This document shows positions 52,562-61,470 of a DNA stretch of 64,000 bases, piece by piece. How positions within the stretch are numbered: the first letter of the stretch is position 1; each line of letters opens with the position of its first letter. A program made the translations under genes and the position numbers. Source of the DNA: DATFES01 sp035457725. GTDB lineage: Bacteria; Pseudomonadota; Alphaproteobacteria; CACIAM-22H2. Location of the stretch: positions 25,104-89,103 of the forward strand of contig DATIBC010000023.1 of assembly GCA_035457725.1 (NCBI GenBank), written 5' to 3'. The notes under the pieces were generated by a model. The model saw only the letters and a list, made by a program, of their open reading frames with translations. It had not been told where the DNA came from and made no database searches.

Positions 52562-53599
52562 TCAGGCGAATTGCGCGGCCAGATCGACCGTCGAGCGCCT
52601 TCCGATCGAGGCGAAGTTTCTTTCCAGCCACGTCGTCGCGGCGTTTCGTCCATCCTCGAATAACTGATCGATGACCTGGATATCGGGAGTGAGCCGCGTG
52701 CCGGGCGGTAACTTGAGCGTGCTCGCGCCGCCGTCGATGTGATGGAACCGATGCCGCTTGATCCGCCGCTTGCGGAACGCCGTAATATCGATCACCGGGT
52801 GCGTGCGCGCTCGAATCGCCTCGATCAACCGGACCTCGCGGCGCAGCGGTTCGCCGAAGATGATGCGATTGAGCTGCTCGGTGATGTCGGGCGCATCGAC
52901 CGGGAGATCGGGCCGGCCGGCGGCAATGATTTGAACGATCAGCGTGTCGCCGGCGCCGGGCTCTTCGATGAGCGGCATGAGCGGCGGATTGGCGGTATAT
53001 GCGCCATCCCAGAAATAGCGCCCGTCGACCTGCACCGCGTGATGCAAGTGCGGCAAACACGCGGAGGCAAGGACGGTATCGCAGGAAAGCTCATGGCCGC
53101 GAAAGATTCGGCCTTCGCCCGTCGCAACATCGGTGGCGGCGATATGGAGCCGCAATGGCGAGCGCGCGCGCAGTCCCTCGAAGTCGACCAGTCGCGTGAG
53201 AAGTTCGCGCAGCGGGTTGTAGTCGAAAGGGTTCAACTGGTAGGGCGACAACGTGCGCGTCGCAATGTCGAACAAGGTCCCATGCAACGAGCGCCGCAGT
53301 CCTTCGAGATCGGGACCGAGACCGCCGACCGGCGCAAGGATCGGCCGCGATGGCACACTACGCGCGATGTCGGTCCAGAACTCCTTGAGCTTGGCGCGCG
53401 CGCCGGCCGAACCGCCCTGGCGAAGTCCGGCGGCGAGCAGCACGGCGTTCACGGCTCCCGCACTCGCTCCGCTCGCCCCATCGAAATTGATACGATCGTC
53501 TTCCAGGACGCGATCGAGGACGCCCCAAGTAAACGCGCCGTGCGCGCCGCCGCCTTGGAGCGCCAGATTGAGCGAGATGCGCTCTATCTCCGCCGCCAT
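52562..53599 (-). CDS. Patatin-like phospholipase
   Basis: A 345-residue patatin-domain protein. The oxyanion loop is LQGGGAHGAF (15-23 region), the nucleophile elbow is GASGASAGAVNA with Ser46 in G-x-S-x-G, and the catalytic Asp is in FWDGAYTANPP. This is a Ser/Asp dyad lipase/acyl hydrolase acting on membrane or storage lipids. Length is that of the short bacterial group; no signal peptide or membrane helix, so cytosolic or secreted by another route. A 256-bp gap separates it from the fusion gene downstream. Confidence 0.9.
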   Translation of the reverse strand: MAAEIERISLNLALQGGGAHGAFTWGVLDRVLEDDRINFDGASGASAGAVNAVLLAAGLRQGGSAGARAKLKEFWTDIARSVPSRPILAPVGGLGPDLEGLRRSLHGTLFDIATRTLSPYQLNPFDYNPLRELLTRLVDFEGLRARSPLRLHIAATDVATGEGRIFRGHELSCDTVLASACLPHLHHAVQVDGRYFWDGAYTANPPLMPLIEEPGAGDTLIVQIIAAGRPDLPVDAPDITEQLNRIIFGEPLRREVRLIEAIRARTHPVIDITAFRKRRIKRHRFHHIDGGASTLKLPPGTRLTPDIQVIDQLFEDGRNAATTWLERNFASIGRRSTVDLAAQFA

Positions 53600-54045
53600 C
53601 GGGAGTCTCCGTGCTATCGGATGGGAGAGGATATCTCGCGCAGCGAGGACGCCGAGGGGGATCGCGCATGCTCATGCATGGCGGAGACGGCTCCACCCGG
53701 GGCGCTGCGGCCGGCGATCATCGGGTTGGATTCGGCCAAGTTATCACCATTCGATGTTGCGACGCACAATAAAGTAATATGCTATCAATAAAATCGTTTT
53801 CAATACCTAGAGTGCGTTGCACAATTACTAGTCAGGCTGATCCACGGCATTAATCTCATGCGCTACCGGGCACTCCAAATCACCGTGTTCCAAACCGCGG
53901 CGACCCTCGAGCCGCATCGCATCGCCCAGTCGATCGCTTGCCGGCGCTGCACAGCTAGCGATATCGTGGCCCCGCTTGGGGCACCAACCACGACGTCAAG
54001 GCGACGCCGGTCGCCGGCATAAACCATTCTAGGGAGGGAAATTCC
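53600..54045. other. 446-bp intergenic region without a recognisable gene
   Basis: It separates the divergent patatin and beta-propeller genes. Its left part is normal in composition; 53755-53830 is strikingly AT-rich (aataaagtaatatgctatc and following), a likely place for promoters of one or both genes. AGGGAGGG directly precedes the beta-propeller ATG. A 72-codon open frame on the minus strand (53863-54081) overlaps the next gene and resembles nothing I know. Confidence 0.5.
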
Positions 54046-55230
54046 ATGCCTTACGGCTTGCGCGGCCGTTTCGCGCCGCACTGCCTGGCGTTGACTGTCG
54101 CTTTCGCGTTGGCGCCATTTGCCGCCACCGCCGAGTTGATGATCGTCGCCAACGACGAAAAGGTGACATGGGACGATTCAGGCAAGCTCGTCACCATGCC
54201 GCCGGGAAAAGATTCGGTGGTGATCGTCGACATCGGAAAGTCGCGAGAGAATCCGCGCATCGTCGCGACCTTGCCATTGATGAACTCGATTTTCGGGCCG
54301 CCAACGAACCTGGCGATCACGCCTGATGAGCGACTGGCGTTGGTCGCGAATTCGATGGACTGGGTCAAAGACGGTGAGGCGTGGAAGGCATCGCCCGACA
54401 ACAAGTTGTACGTCATCGACCTCAAGGCGAGCCCGCCGAAGCTGATCTCGACCGTCACCGTAGGCAAGCAGCCCTCGGGCCTGTCGATCAGCCCGCGCGG
54501 CGATCTGGCGCTAATCGCCAACCGTGCGGACAACTCGATCAGCGTGCTGTCGATCAACGGCACGGACGTCAAGCTGATCGACACTGTGGCGATCGGCGAG
54601 CAGGTGGCGCACGTCGTGTTCGCGCCCGATGGCAAACGCGCGCTTGCCGCCAAGTTCCCGGGGCACAAGGTGGCGGTGCTCGAAGTCGACGGGCAGAAAG
54701 TGACCTACACAAAAACCGATATCCCGGTCGGCTTGTGGCCCTACAACCTTAACATCACGCCCAACGGCAAGCTGGGGCTGACCGCCGATAACGGCAACGC
54801 CGGCGCCGCTGACGGACATGTCGACACGGTGAGCGTGATCGATCTCGAGGCCAATCCGCCGCGCGTCATCGACAAGGTCGTGGTCGGCGACGCACCGGAA
54901 GGATTCGCCATCAGCCCCAACGGCAAGATCGCCGTCGCCGTGCTGCTCAAGGGCACAAACTCCGATAAGAAGGCGTGGTTTTATCATCGCAACGCCAGCG
55001 TCGTCGTGCTCTCGATCGACGGCAAGAAGGTGCGCAAGGTGAGCGAGGTCCAAGTGCGCGGTTTGCCCGAAGGCGTCGTGTTCAGCCGCGACGGAAAATA
55101 CATATACGTCGGTAACTTCCTCGACCGCGATATCTCGATTCTCAAGGTCGATGGCAACAAGGTGGTGAACACCGGCAAGACGCTGAAACTGCCGGGCCAG
55201 CCCGCCTCCATGCGCGGCGTCATGCAATAG
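54046..55230 (+). CDS. Exported YncE-like beta-propeller protein
   Basis: A 394-residue protein with a signal peptide (about 28 residues, ending AATAEL) followed by seven or so YVTN/NHL-type blades: repeated patterns such as LAITPDERLALVAN, LSISPRGDLALIANR, VVFAPDGKRALAA, NITPNGKLGLTAD and VVFSRDGKYIYVGN. Such propellers bind ligands, DNA or other proteins in the periplasm; some accompany quinoprotein dehydrogenases, none of which is here. GGAGGGAAATTCC precedes the ATG. Confidence 0.85.
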   Translation: MPYGLRGRFAPHCLALTVAFALAPFAATAELMIVANDEKVTWDDSGKLVTMPPGKDSVVIVDIGKSRENPRIVATLPLMNSIFGPPTNLAITPDERLALVANSMDWVKDGEAWKASPDNKLYVIDLKASPPKLISTVTVGKQPSGLSISPRGDLALIANRADNSISVLSINGTDVKLIDTVAIGEQVAHVVFAPDGKRALAAKFPGHKVAVLEVDGQKVTYTKTDIPVGLWPYNLNITPNGKLGLTADNGNAGAADGHVDTVSVIDLEANPPRVIDKVVVGDAPEGFAISPNGKIAVAVLLKGTNSDKKAWFYHRNASVVVLSIDGKKVRKVSEVQVRGLPEGVVFSRDGKYIYVGNFLDRDISILKVDGNKVVNTGKTLKLPGQPASMRGVMQ

Positions 55231-55245
55231 GCTTCGCGAGCCTTG

Positions 55246-55280
55246 GCTCCGTTGGCGGCCTGTCGCGCCGCCAACGGAGC
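55246..55280. terminator. Strong hairpin between convergent genes (bidirectional terminator candidate)
   Basis: A perfect 14-bp stem (gctccgttggcggc / gccgccaacggagc) with a 7-nt loop fills the gap between the beta-propeller stop and the D-2-hydroxyacid dehydrogenase relic stop. No T-run follows on either side, but the stability and location support a transcription barrier. Confidence 0.6.
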
Positions 55281-55294
55281 GGCGCCGAGCGAGG

Positions 55295-55738
55295 TTACGG
55301 AAACCTCACCCGGTTGTGCAGTTCCTCGCCGTCGAAGAATCGTCCGAGATTGGCGAAGATTGCCGCCAGTTTCTGGCGCATCGCATCGCGTGTGCCAGCC
55401 GAGATGTGCGGCGTCAATACGACATTGGGAAGGCGGAGCAGGGGATTGTCGGATCGCGGCGGTTCGTTCTCGAAAACATCGAGCCCGGCGGCGAGCAGTC
55501 GCCCGGCGCCCAGCGCCTCGGCAAGGGCCGTTTCGTCGACGATGCCGCCGCGCGCGGTGTTGACCAGGATTGCCTCCGCTTTCATCCGTGCGATCGCTTG
55601 GCGCGATATGAGATTGCGCGTCGCCTCGGTGAGCGGAACATGAATGGTGACGATGTCGGCGCGCTCCAACACCTGGTTGAGCGAGGCGCGGTAAAGCAGT
55701 GACGGCCCGAGATGCGACCGCCGTTCGCCGAACCACAA
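55295..55738 (-). pseudogene. D-2-hydroxyacid dehydrogenase, N-terminal half missing
   Basis: About 147 codons encode the C-terminal half of a D-isomer-specific 2-hydroxyacid dehydrogenase: LNQVLERADIVTIHVPLTEA, RMKAEAILVNTARGGIVDE (catalytic Arg/Glu region), GLDVFENEPP and VLTPHISAGT (catalytic His). The NAD-binding GxGxxG and the N-terminal substrate domain, some 170 residues, are absent. The remaining reading frame runs up to within 40 bp of the hmgA stop and has no proper start (only a TTG). The normal length is about 310-330 residues, so this is a 5'-truncated pseudogene, apparently joined to hmgA by deletion. Confidence 0.75.
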
Positions 55739-55775
55739 GCATGCGCGACATGGCCGCGCCCGACGAGCTCGGCGT

Positions 55776-57119
55776 TCAACCGGATCGGAAAGCCGTGCGG
55801 TAGCCGTCCCACACCGAATCGTAGCGTTTCTGCAGTTGCGGGACGCGCATCGCGAATTTCGTCGGACGGAATGCCCAGCGCGACTCCCACATGAAGGCGA
55901 GTGTGTTTTCGATCTTCTCCGGCTTGAGCTCGGCCATCGAAGCCTTGTCGAACGTCGCCGCGTCCGGGCCGTGGGCCGAGAAGCAATTGTGAATCGACAC
56001 CCCGCCCGGCAAAAAGCCTTCGGCCTTGGCGTCGTAGACGCCGCGCACAAGGCCCATCAGCTCGCTCATCACGTTGCGGTGGAACCACGGCGGCCGGAAG
56101 CTGTGCTCGGCGACGGTCCAGCGGGGCGGGAAAATCACGAAATCGCAGTTGGCGACGCCTGGCTCCCCCGAGGGCGAGGTGAGAACGGTGAAGATCGACG
56201 GATCGGCGTGATCGACGCTCACCGTGTTGATCGCCATGAAGCGTGCAAGATCGTACTTGTATGGCGCGTAGTTGCCATGCCATGCGACGACGTCGAGCGG
56301 CGAGCGAGTGAACGGCGATACCCACAAATTGCCGAGAAACTTCGCCACCACTTCGCATTCGCGGCGCTTGTCCTCGAACGCCGCGACAGGCGCTTCGAAA
56401 TCGCGCTTCTGCGCCAGGCCTTGTGAGCCGATCGGGCCAAGCTCGGGAAGGCGGAATGGCGGTCCGTAATTTTCGCAGAGGTAGCCGCGTACGGGGCCGT
56501 TCAGCAGCTCCACTTGAAATTTGATGCCGCGCGGCACGACGGCGATCTCTCCGGGCTCGACCGCAAGTCTTCCGAGCTCGGTGAAAAGAAGAATGCCTCC
56601 TAGCTGCGGCACGAACATCATTTCGCCGTCGGCGTTCCAGAAATATCGGCCGGTCATCGCCCGGTTGGCACGGTAGACATGGACCGCGAGTCCGGATTGC
56701 GCCGCCGGTTCGCCCGACCCGGCGATCGTCGCCATGCCGTCGAGAAAGTCGGTCGGTCGGGTCGGCATCGGCAGCGGATCCCAGCGCATGCGATTGGCGG
56801 GCGCCGCAACCTCGTCGAACGGTCCCGAGCGCACCAAGCCGTTGCTCATGCGTTTGTAGGGCGCGTGCATCGCCGATGGTCGTAATTTGTACGTCCATGT
56901 GCTGAGATTCTCGGCGCGTGGCGCTGTGAACGCGGTTCCCGAGACGACCTCGGCATAGAGTCCGAGCGGCGCGCGCTGCGGCGAATTCTGCCCGACCGGC
57001 AGTGCGCCCTTGACCGCTTCGCTGGCGAACGTGTTGCCGAACCCCCGCTGATAGGCGATGCGTCGGCGCGCCCGGCGGGCGGCGCGGCGCTTCATCGTCG
57101 AAGTCGCACGCATATCCAT
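55776..57119 (-). CDS. hmgA: Homogentisate 1,2-dioxygenase
   Basis: A 447-residue Fe(II) dioxygenase of normal length. Landmarks: YQRGFGNTFASEAVKGALPVGQNSP at the N-terminus (first 20 being the family opening), LLFTELGRLAVEPGEIAVVP, WHGNYAPYKYDL, and the iron region EHSFRPPWFHRNVMSELMGL with the His-His-Glu ligands. It opens the homogentisate ring to maleylacetoacetate in phenylalanine/tyrosine catabolism. GGAGG is 8 nt before the ATG at 57119. phhA and an SDR lie just upstream in the same direction, so phenylalanine to homogentisate genes are clustered; maleylacetoacetate isomerase and FAH proper are not adjacent. Confidence 0.95.
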   Translation of the reverse strand: MDMRATSTMKRRAARRARRRIAYQRGFGNTFASEAVKGALPVGQNSPQRAPLGLYAEVVSGTAFTAPRAENLSTWTYKLRPSAMHAPYKRMSNGLVRSGPFDEVAAPANRMRWDPLPMPTRPTDFLDGMATIAGSGEPAAQSGLAVHVYRANRAMTGRYFWNADGEMMFVPQLGGILLFTELGRLAVEPGEIAVVPRGIKFQVELLNGPVRGYLCENYGPPFRLPELGPIGSQGLAQKRDFEAPVAAFEDKRRECEVVAKFLGNLWVSPFTRSPLDVVAWHGNYAPYKYDLARFMAINTVSVDHADPSIFTVLTSPSGEPGVANCDFVIFPPRWTVAEHSFRPPWFHRNVMSELMGLVRGVYDAKAEGFLPGGVSIHNCFSAHGPDAATFDKASMAELKPEKIENTLAFMWESRWAFRPTKFAMRVPQLQKRYDSVWDGYRTAFRSG

Positions 57120-57155
57120 GTCGAAAACCTCCGATGCCTTCAGCGAGCCGCCGGG

Positions 57156-57866
57156 TCAGCTAAGTCCGACGACCGGAACGGCGGCGCCGTGGATCGCCCG
57201 CGACCGGTTCGAGGCAAGAAATAGTATCACCTCGGCGAGCGCGTCGGGCGACACCCATCGCGCCGGATCGGCGGCGGGCATGGCAGCGCGGTTCTGCGGC
57301 GTATCGAGAATGCTCGGCATCACGCAATTCACGTTAACGCCGCGCGCACCGAGCTCGGCGGCCATCGACTCGGTAAGGCGGATGACCGCGCTCTTCGAGG
57401 CGCCATAGGCAGCCATCATCGCGCGACCCGACGTTCCGGCCATCGCCGCGACGTTGACGATCTTGCCCGACCCTGCCTCCAACATTCCAGGAACCACGGC
57501 CCGCGCGGTGTTGATGATCGACTCGACGTTGAGGCCGATCATCAGCCGCCATGTCGATTCGGGCGTCTCGTGCACCGGGTGGCCCATCTTGAATCCGCCC
57601 GCGAGGTTGCAAAGCACGTGAATCCGCCCGAATCGCGCCAGCGCGGCTTCGACCGCCTGCGCGACGTCGCCCGCGTTCAGCAAGTCCGCCGCAACGAGGA
57701 ACCGGTCGTCTTTCTCACCGCCGAATGCGCGCACGAGAGTTTCCCGGTCGACGTCGAGCAGCACGCGCCGCGCGCCCGCCGCGGAAAACGCTGCGTCGGT
57801 GGCGCGCCCAAGATTGCCGGCAGCGCCGGTGATCATCACCGTCTGGCCGGCAAATTCTGCGGTCAT
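57156..57866 (-). CDS. Short-chain dehydrogenase/reductase resembling dihydropteridine reductase
   Basis: A 236-residue SDR: cofactor motif TGAAGNLGRA (GxxGxxG at 14-20), NLAGGF, and YGASK with Tyr154 and Lys158. The catalytic Ser that should stand 13 residues before the Tyr is Ala141 (VNVAAMAG). Human dihydropteridine reductase likewise has Ala133 with Tyr146, the same spacing, and its tail motif LDTPMNRKSMPEADFSSW closely matches LDTPQNRAAMPAADPARW here (from memory, not aligned by software). The gene overlaps the phhA stop (ATGA), so it is translated with the enzyme that needs recycled tetrahydropterin. Inference: it regenerates the pterin cofactor of PhhA. A general SDR role remains possible. 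Confidence 0.72.
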   Translation of the reverse strand: MTAEFAGQTVMITGAAGNLGRATDAAFSAAGARRVLLDVDRETLVRAFGGEKDDRFLVAADLLNAGDVAQAVEAALARFGRIHVLCNLAGGFKMGHPVHETPESTWRLMIGLNVESIINTARAVVPGMLEAGSGKIVNVAAMAGTSGRAMMAAYGASKSAVIRLTESMAAELGARGVNVNCVMPSILDTPQNRAAMPAADPARWVSPDALAEVILFLASNRSRAIHGAAVPVVGLS

Positions 57867-58753
57867 CGCCGCCTCGCCGGAGACGACGTTTCATCGCCGC
57901 GACGTCCGCCCGGCACCAGGATGTCGGCCGGGCTCGCCTGGTCGGGCGCGATCGTCGGCAGCCTGCGCAGTCGCTCATAGATCGGTGTGAAGTCCGGCGC
58001 GGTGTCCCTGACCAGTCGCTCGAAGCTCGCGATGACGAAGTACGCGTCCTGGTAACGGTCGATGCGATACTCGGTGCGCAGGATGCGCTCGAGGTCGAAG
58101 CGCAGGCGGCGCGGCTTCGGGCTGTCGATGGCGTGAACGACCTCGCCACCCGACGACAGGATGCCCGCCCCGTAGATCCTGAGTCCGGCGTCGGATTGGA
58201 TCAAGCCGAACTCCACCGTGTACCAGTAGAGCCGCGCCAACATTTTGAGCGCATCGAGACGCGCGGCTTTTAGCCCACCCTTGCCGTATGCTTGCATGTA
58301 GTCGGAGAATCCGCCGTCGAAGAGCAGCGGCACATGGCCGAAGAAATCGTGAAACACGTCGGGCTCGACGATGTAGTCGAATTCCTCGGGCTTGCGCAGC
58401 CATACCGTCACCGGAAAGCGGCGGTTGGCCAGGTGATCGAAGAACGCAAGATCGGGGATCAGGCCGGGCACGGCGACGATCTCCCAGCCGGTGGCGCGCC
58501 GCAGCCGCCGCGATACGCGCGCAAAATCCGGGATCGCGTCGGCGGCGTCCAGGCTGGCTAGGCTGTCGAGGTAGGTCAGAAACGCGTAGCCCGGCAGCAG
58601 CTTGATCTGCCGCTGGTACAAGCGTTGCCATAACGCGTGCTCGTCGGAGGTGTAGGCCGACCAGTTCTGCTCGACCGTGAAGTCGGCGCGCGCGGCCGAA
58701 TAGTCGCCGCGCAGGTTTGGCCCGGAATTACTCACGAACTCGTCGAGGCGCAT
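57863..58753 (-). CDS. phhA: Phenylalanine 4-monooxygenase
   Basis: A 296-residue monomeric bacterial phenylalanine hydroxylase. The iron facial triad is visible: His135 and His140 in PDVFHDFFGHVP and Glu181 in YWYTVEFGL; FSDYMQAYGKGG and GLRIYGAGILSSGGE are further hallmarks. It hydroxylates phenylalanine to tyrosine with tetrahydropterin and oxygen. The ATG at 58753 follows GAGAGGAA. The usual bacterial partner PhhB (pterin-4a-carbinolamine dehydratase) is not next to it; the SDR that overlaps its end may supply pterin recycling instead. Confidence 0.95.
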   Translation of the reverse strand: MRLDEFVSNSGPNLRGDYSAARADFTVEQNWSAYTSDEHALWQRLYQRQIKLLPGYAFLTYLDSLASLDAADAIPDFARVSRRLRRATGWEIVAVPGLIPDLAFFDHLANRRFPVTVWLRKPEEFDYIVEPDVFHDFFGHVPLLFDGGFSDYMQAYGKGGLKAARLDALKMLARLYWYTVEFGLIQSDAGLRIYGAGILSSGGEVVHAIDSPKPRRLRFDLERILRTEYRIDRYQDAYFVIASFERLVRDTAPDFTPIYERLRRLPTIAPDQASPADILVPGGRRGDETSSPARRR

Positions 58754-58859
58754 GACGCGTTCCTCTCTCGCCGCGCTCGCCGTTTGGCCGACGTGCTCAG
58801 AATTGCCGCTGATATTTAAATAATCGAATTTCGCCGCCGAGCATAGCGGCGCGATGCCG

Positions 58860-61046
58860 TCACGCACGACGCAGGCGGAGCGCGTTGCTGACGACCGATA
58901 CCGAACTCAGGCTCATCGCCGCGGCGGCGAACAGCGGCGACAAAAGGATGCCGAAACTCGGATAAAGAATCCCGGCGGCCACCGGAACGCCCAGCGCGTT
59001 GTACAGCAGAGCGAAGGCGAGGTTCTGCTTCATATTGGCGACGGTGGCCTGCGAAAGCTGCCGCGCCCGCGCAATGCCGCGCAGATCGCCCTTGACCAGA
59101 GTCACATGGCCGCTGTTCATCGCCACATCCGTGCCGGTGCCCATGGCGATGCCGACATGCGCGCGCGCCAGCGCCGGGGCATCGTTGATTCCGTCGCCCG
59201 CCATCGCGACGCGTCGGCCTTGGGCCTGGAGCGTCGCCACCAGTTGGACCTTGTCGTGCGGCCGCACCTCGCCATGCACTTCGTCGATCCCAAGCCGCGC
59301 CGCCACGGCGCGCGCCGTCGTCAGTCCGTCGCCGGTCGCCATCACGACGCGGATTTTCGCGGCGTGTAATTGGCGAATCGCCTCCGGCGTCGCCTCCTTG
59401 ATGGGATCGGCCGCGGCGATCAAGCCCGCCAATCGCCCCTCCACGGCGACGAAAACCACCGAGGCGCCCTCGGCGCGGCGGGCTTCCGCCGCCTCGCGCA
59501 GCGGCGCTGCGTCGACCTTGACCTGGTCCATGAGCACCGAATTCCCGACGGCTACGCGCTTGGCGTCCACCGCCCCCTGGACGCCGATCCCGGTCGACGA
59601 TTCGAAATCATCGGCCTTGTCGAGCGCGATCGCGCGACGCCGCGCCTCGGCGACGATGGCCTCGGCCAGCGGGTGCTCGCTGCCCTGATCGAGGCTCGCG
59701 GCGTAGCGCAGAACATCGCCCTCGGAAAAGCCCGGCACCGCCACCACGCTGTGGAACGCAGGCTTGCCGACTGTAAGGGTGCCGGTCTTGTCGACGATCA
59801 GGGTATCGATTGTCCGGAGCGATTCGATGGCTTCGGCGTCGCGGAACAAGATGCCGGACGTGGCGCCCTTGCCCGCGGCGACCATGATCGACATCGGGGT
59901 GGCGAGGCCGAGCGCGCACGGACAGGCGATGATCAAGACCGCCACCGCGTTCAATACCGCATAGGTCCAGCGTGGCTCGGGACCGGCGAAACCCCAGACG
60001 ATCAGCGTGGCCGCCGCGACAACCAGGACGGCCAGAACGAACCAGTATGACACCGTATCCGCCATGCGTTGCATCGGAGCGCGCGAGCGCTGCGCCTGGG
60101 CGACCATCTGCACGATTTGCGCGAGCAACGTCTGAGCGCCCACCTTCTCGGCGCGCATCACCAGGCCGCCGGTGCCGTTGATGGTGGCTCCGACGACCTT
60201 GTCACCGGCCCGTTTCTCGACCGGCACCGGTTCGCCGGTGATCATCGACTCATCCACGCTCGATCGGCCTTCGACGACGACGCCGTCGACCGGAACCTTC
60301 TCGCCGGGCCGAATCCGCAGCCGGTCGCCGATGTGGACATGGGCGAGCGGAACGTCTTCCTCATTGCCGTCCTCGCCGACGCGCCGCGCGGTCTTCGGCG
60401 CCAGCCCGAGCAATGCCTTGATCGCGGCCGACGTGCGCGCTCGTGCCTTCATTTCGAGGATTTGGCCAAGAAGCGTGAGCGAAACGATCACCGCCGCCGC
60501 CTCGTAGTAGACGCCGATGCGGCCGTGCGATTCGAATCCTTGCGGAAACAGGTCGGGAACCAAGGTCGCGGCAAGGCTGTAGGCGAAGGCGGCGCCGACG
60601 CCGACGCCGATGAGCGTCCACATGTTGGGATGGCGGCGGCGGATGGATTCGGCGCAGCGGACGAAGAACGGCCATCCGGCCCACAACACGATCGGCGCCG
60701 ACATGGCGAGCTCGAGCCAGGTGCGGGCCGCGACCGACAGGCCCGTGAGATAGTGCCCGGCCATTCCGAGCGCGGTGACGACGATCGTCAGCGGCAGCGT
60801 CCACCAGAATCGACGCTGGAAACTGACCAGTTCGGGATCAGGGCCTTCGTCCAGCGTGGGCAGTACCGGCTCAAGCGACATTCCGCAAATTGGGCAATTG
60901 CCGGGACCCGGCTGCCGAATCTGCGGGTGCATCGGGCAGGTATAAATCGTCGCCTCCGGCGCCGACTCCGAAGGCGGTGTCGCACCTGTCGCGGACGCTG
61001 GCGCTCCCGCGGTGTGCGAAGCATGGCGATGCGCGCGCTCGTGCAT
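58860..61046 (-). CDS. copA: Copper-translocating P1B-type ATPase
   Basis: A 728-residue heavy-metal pump. The N-terminus is His-rich, followed by a heavy-metal-binding HMBD domain (YTCPMHPQ at 35-42, CPICGM at 51-56) in place of HMA domains. Then come eight membrane helices with the ion motif IACPCALG (CPC at 375-377), actuator TGE (SMITGEPVP), phosphorylation DKTGT (Asp419), HPLAEA (the HP motif) and GDGINDAPAL. The membrane motifs NALGVPVAAG and MSLSSVSVVSNALRLRR are those of Cu(I) exporters. GGAGTCGCCACC precedes the ATG at 61046. It heads off a copper-related cluster running from 62936 down to here. Confidence 0.92.
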   Translation of the reverse strand: MHERAHRHASHTAGAPASATGATPPSESAPEATIYTCPMHPQIRQPGPGNCPICGMSLEPVLPTLDEGPDPELVSFQRRFWWTLPLTIVVTALGMAGHYLTGLSVAARTWLELAMSAPIVLWAGWPFFVRCAESIRRRHPNMWTLIGVGVGAAFAYSLAATLVPDLFPQGFESHGRIGVYYEAAAVIVSLTLLGQILEMKARARTSAAIKALLGLAPKTARRVGEDGNEEDVPLAHVHIGDRLRIRPGEKVPVDGVVVEGRSSVDESMITGEPVPVEKRAGDKVVGATINGTGGLVMRAEKVGAQTLLAQIVQMVAQAQRSRAPMQRMADTVSYWFVLAVLVVAAATLIVWGFAGPEPRWTYAVLNAVAVLIIACPCALGLATPMSIMVAAGKGATSGILFRDAEAIESLRTIDTLIVDKTGTLTVGKPAFHSVVAVPGFSEGDVLRYAASLDQGSEHPLAEAIVAEARRRAIALDKADDFESSTGIGVQGAVDAKRVAVGNSVLMDQVKVDAAPLREAAEARRAEGASVVFVAVEGRLAGLIAAADPIKEATPEAIRQLHAAKIRVVMATGDGLTTARAVAARLGIDEVHGEVRPHDKVQLVATLQAQGRRVAMAGDGINDAPALARAHVGIAMGTGTDVAMNSGHVTLVKGDLRGIARARQLSQATVANMKQNLAFALLYNALGVPVAAGILYPSFGILLSPLFAAAAMSLSSVSVVSNALRLRRA

Positions 61047-61161
61047 GGTGGCGACTCCAGTAGCGAACAGGCTGCGTCGATTGCGAGAAACCGGACTCAA
61101 CGGCGCCCTCGCGGCGCCCGACCGGCCAAGACCAAGCCGACCAGATATCATCGGCTCGCGG

Positions 61162-61470
61162 CTAACGAGCTCTGGTAGCGAAATAGTTATAGAGCGGTCC
61201 GAATATAAGTGCGATGTACCACCCGTATCCGAAGCTCTCTACGAGCCCGAGGAAGAAACTCGGCCACGATAGCAGCTCGAACCCCGGCAGGAATAACGCC
61301 AGCATCGCGTGATTTACCACCCACCCCGGTGCTAGGAGATATAGGACGATGCACGCGAGGTAGGAGACGACGAAGAAGATTGCCAGGCTCATGCCAAGCG
61401 CGACGACAGGAATCATGCGCGCCGGCGACCTATCCGGCAAATCGCGAGGTATCGAGCGCACATCAGCCAT
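61162..61470 (-). CDS. DUF5676-type small membrane protein
   Basis: A 102-residue protein with two hydrophobic helices (VVALGMSLAIFFVVSYLACIV and a second around WPSFFLGLVESFGYGWYIAL) and the tail GPLYNYFATRAR. Proteins of this look (DUF5676) recur next to copper and other heavy-metal resistance genes; their function is not known to me. It starts 8 bp inside the upstream YHS gene and lies 115 bp before copA. Confidence 0.75.
   Translation of the reverse strand: MADVRSIPRDLPDRSPARMIPVVALGMSLAIFFVVSYLACIVLYLLAPGWVVNHAMLALFLPGFELLSWPSFFLGLVESFGYGWYIALIFGPLYNYFATRAR

Noticed and set aside
53863..54081. 72-codon minus-strand frame before the beta-propeller gene
   Set aside because: It overlaps the start of a well-supported gene, has no ribosome binding site and no known motif.
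55582..56898. 438-codon alternative frame through hmgA into the dehydrogenase relic
   Set aside because: hmgA is complete in another frame with all iron ligands; this frame has no recognisable content.
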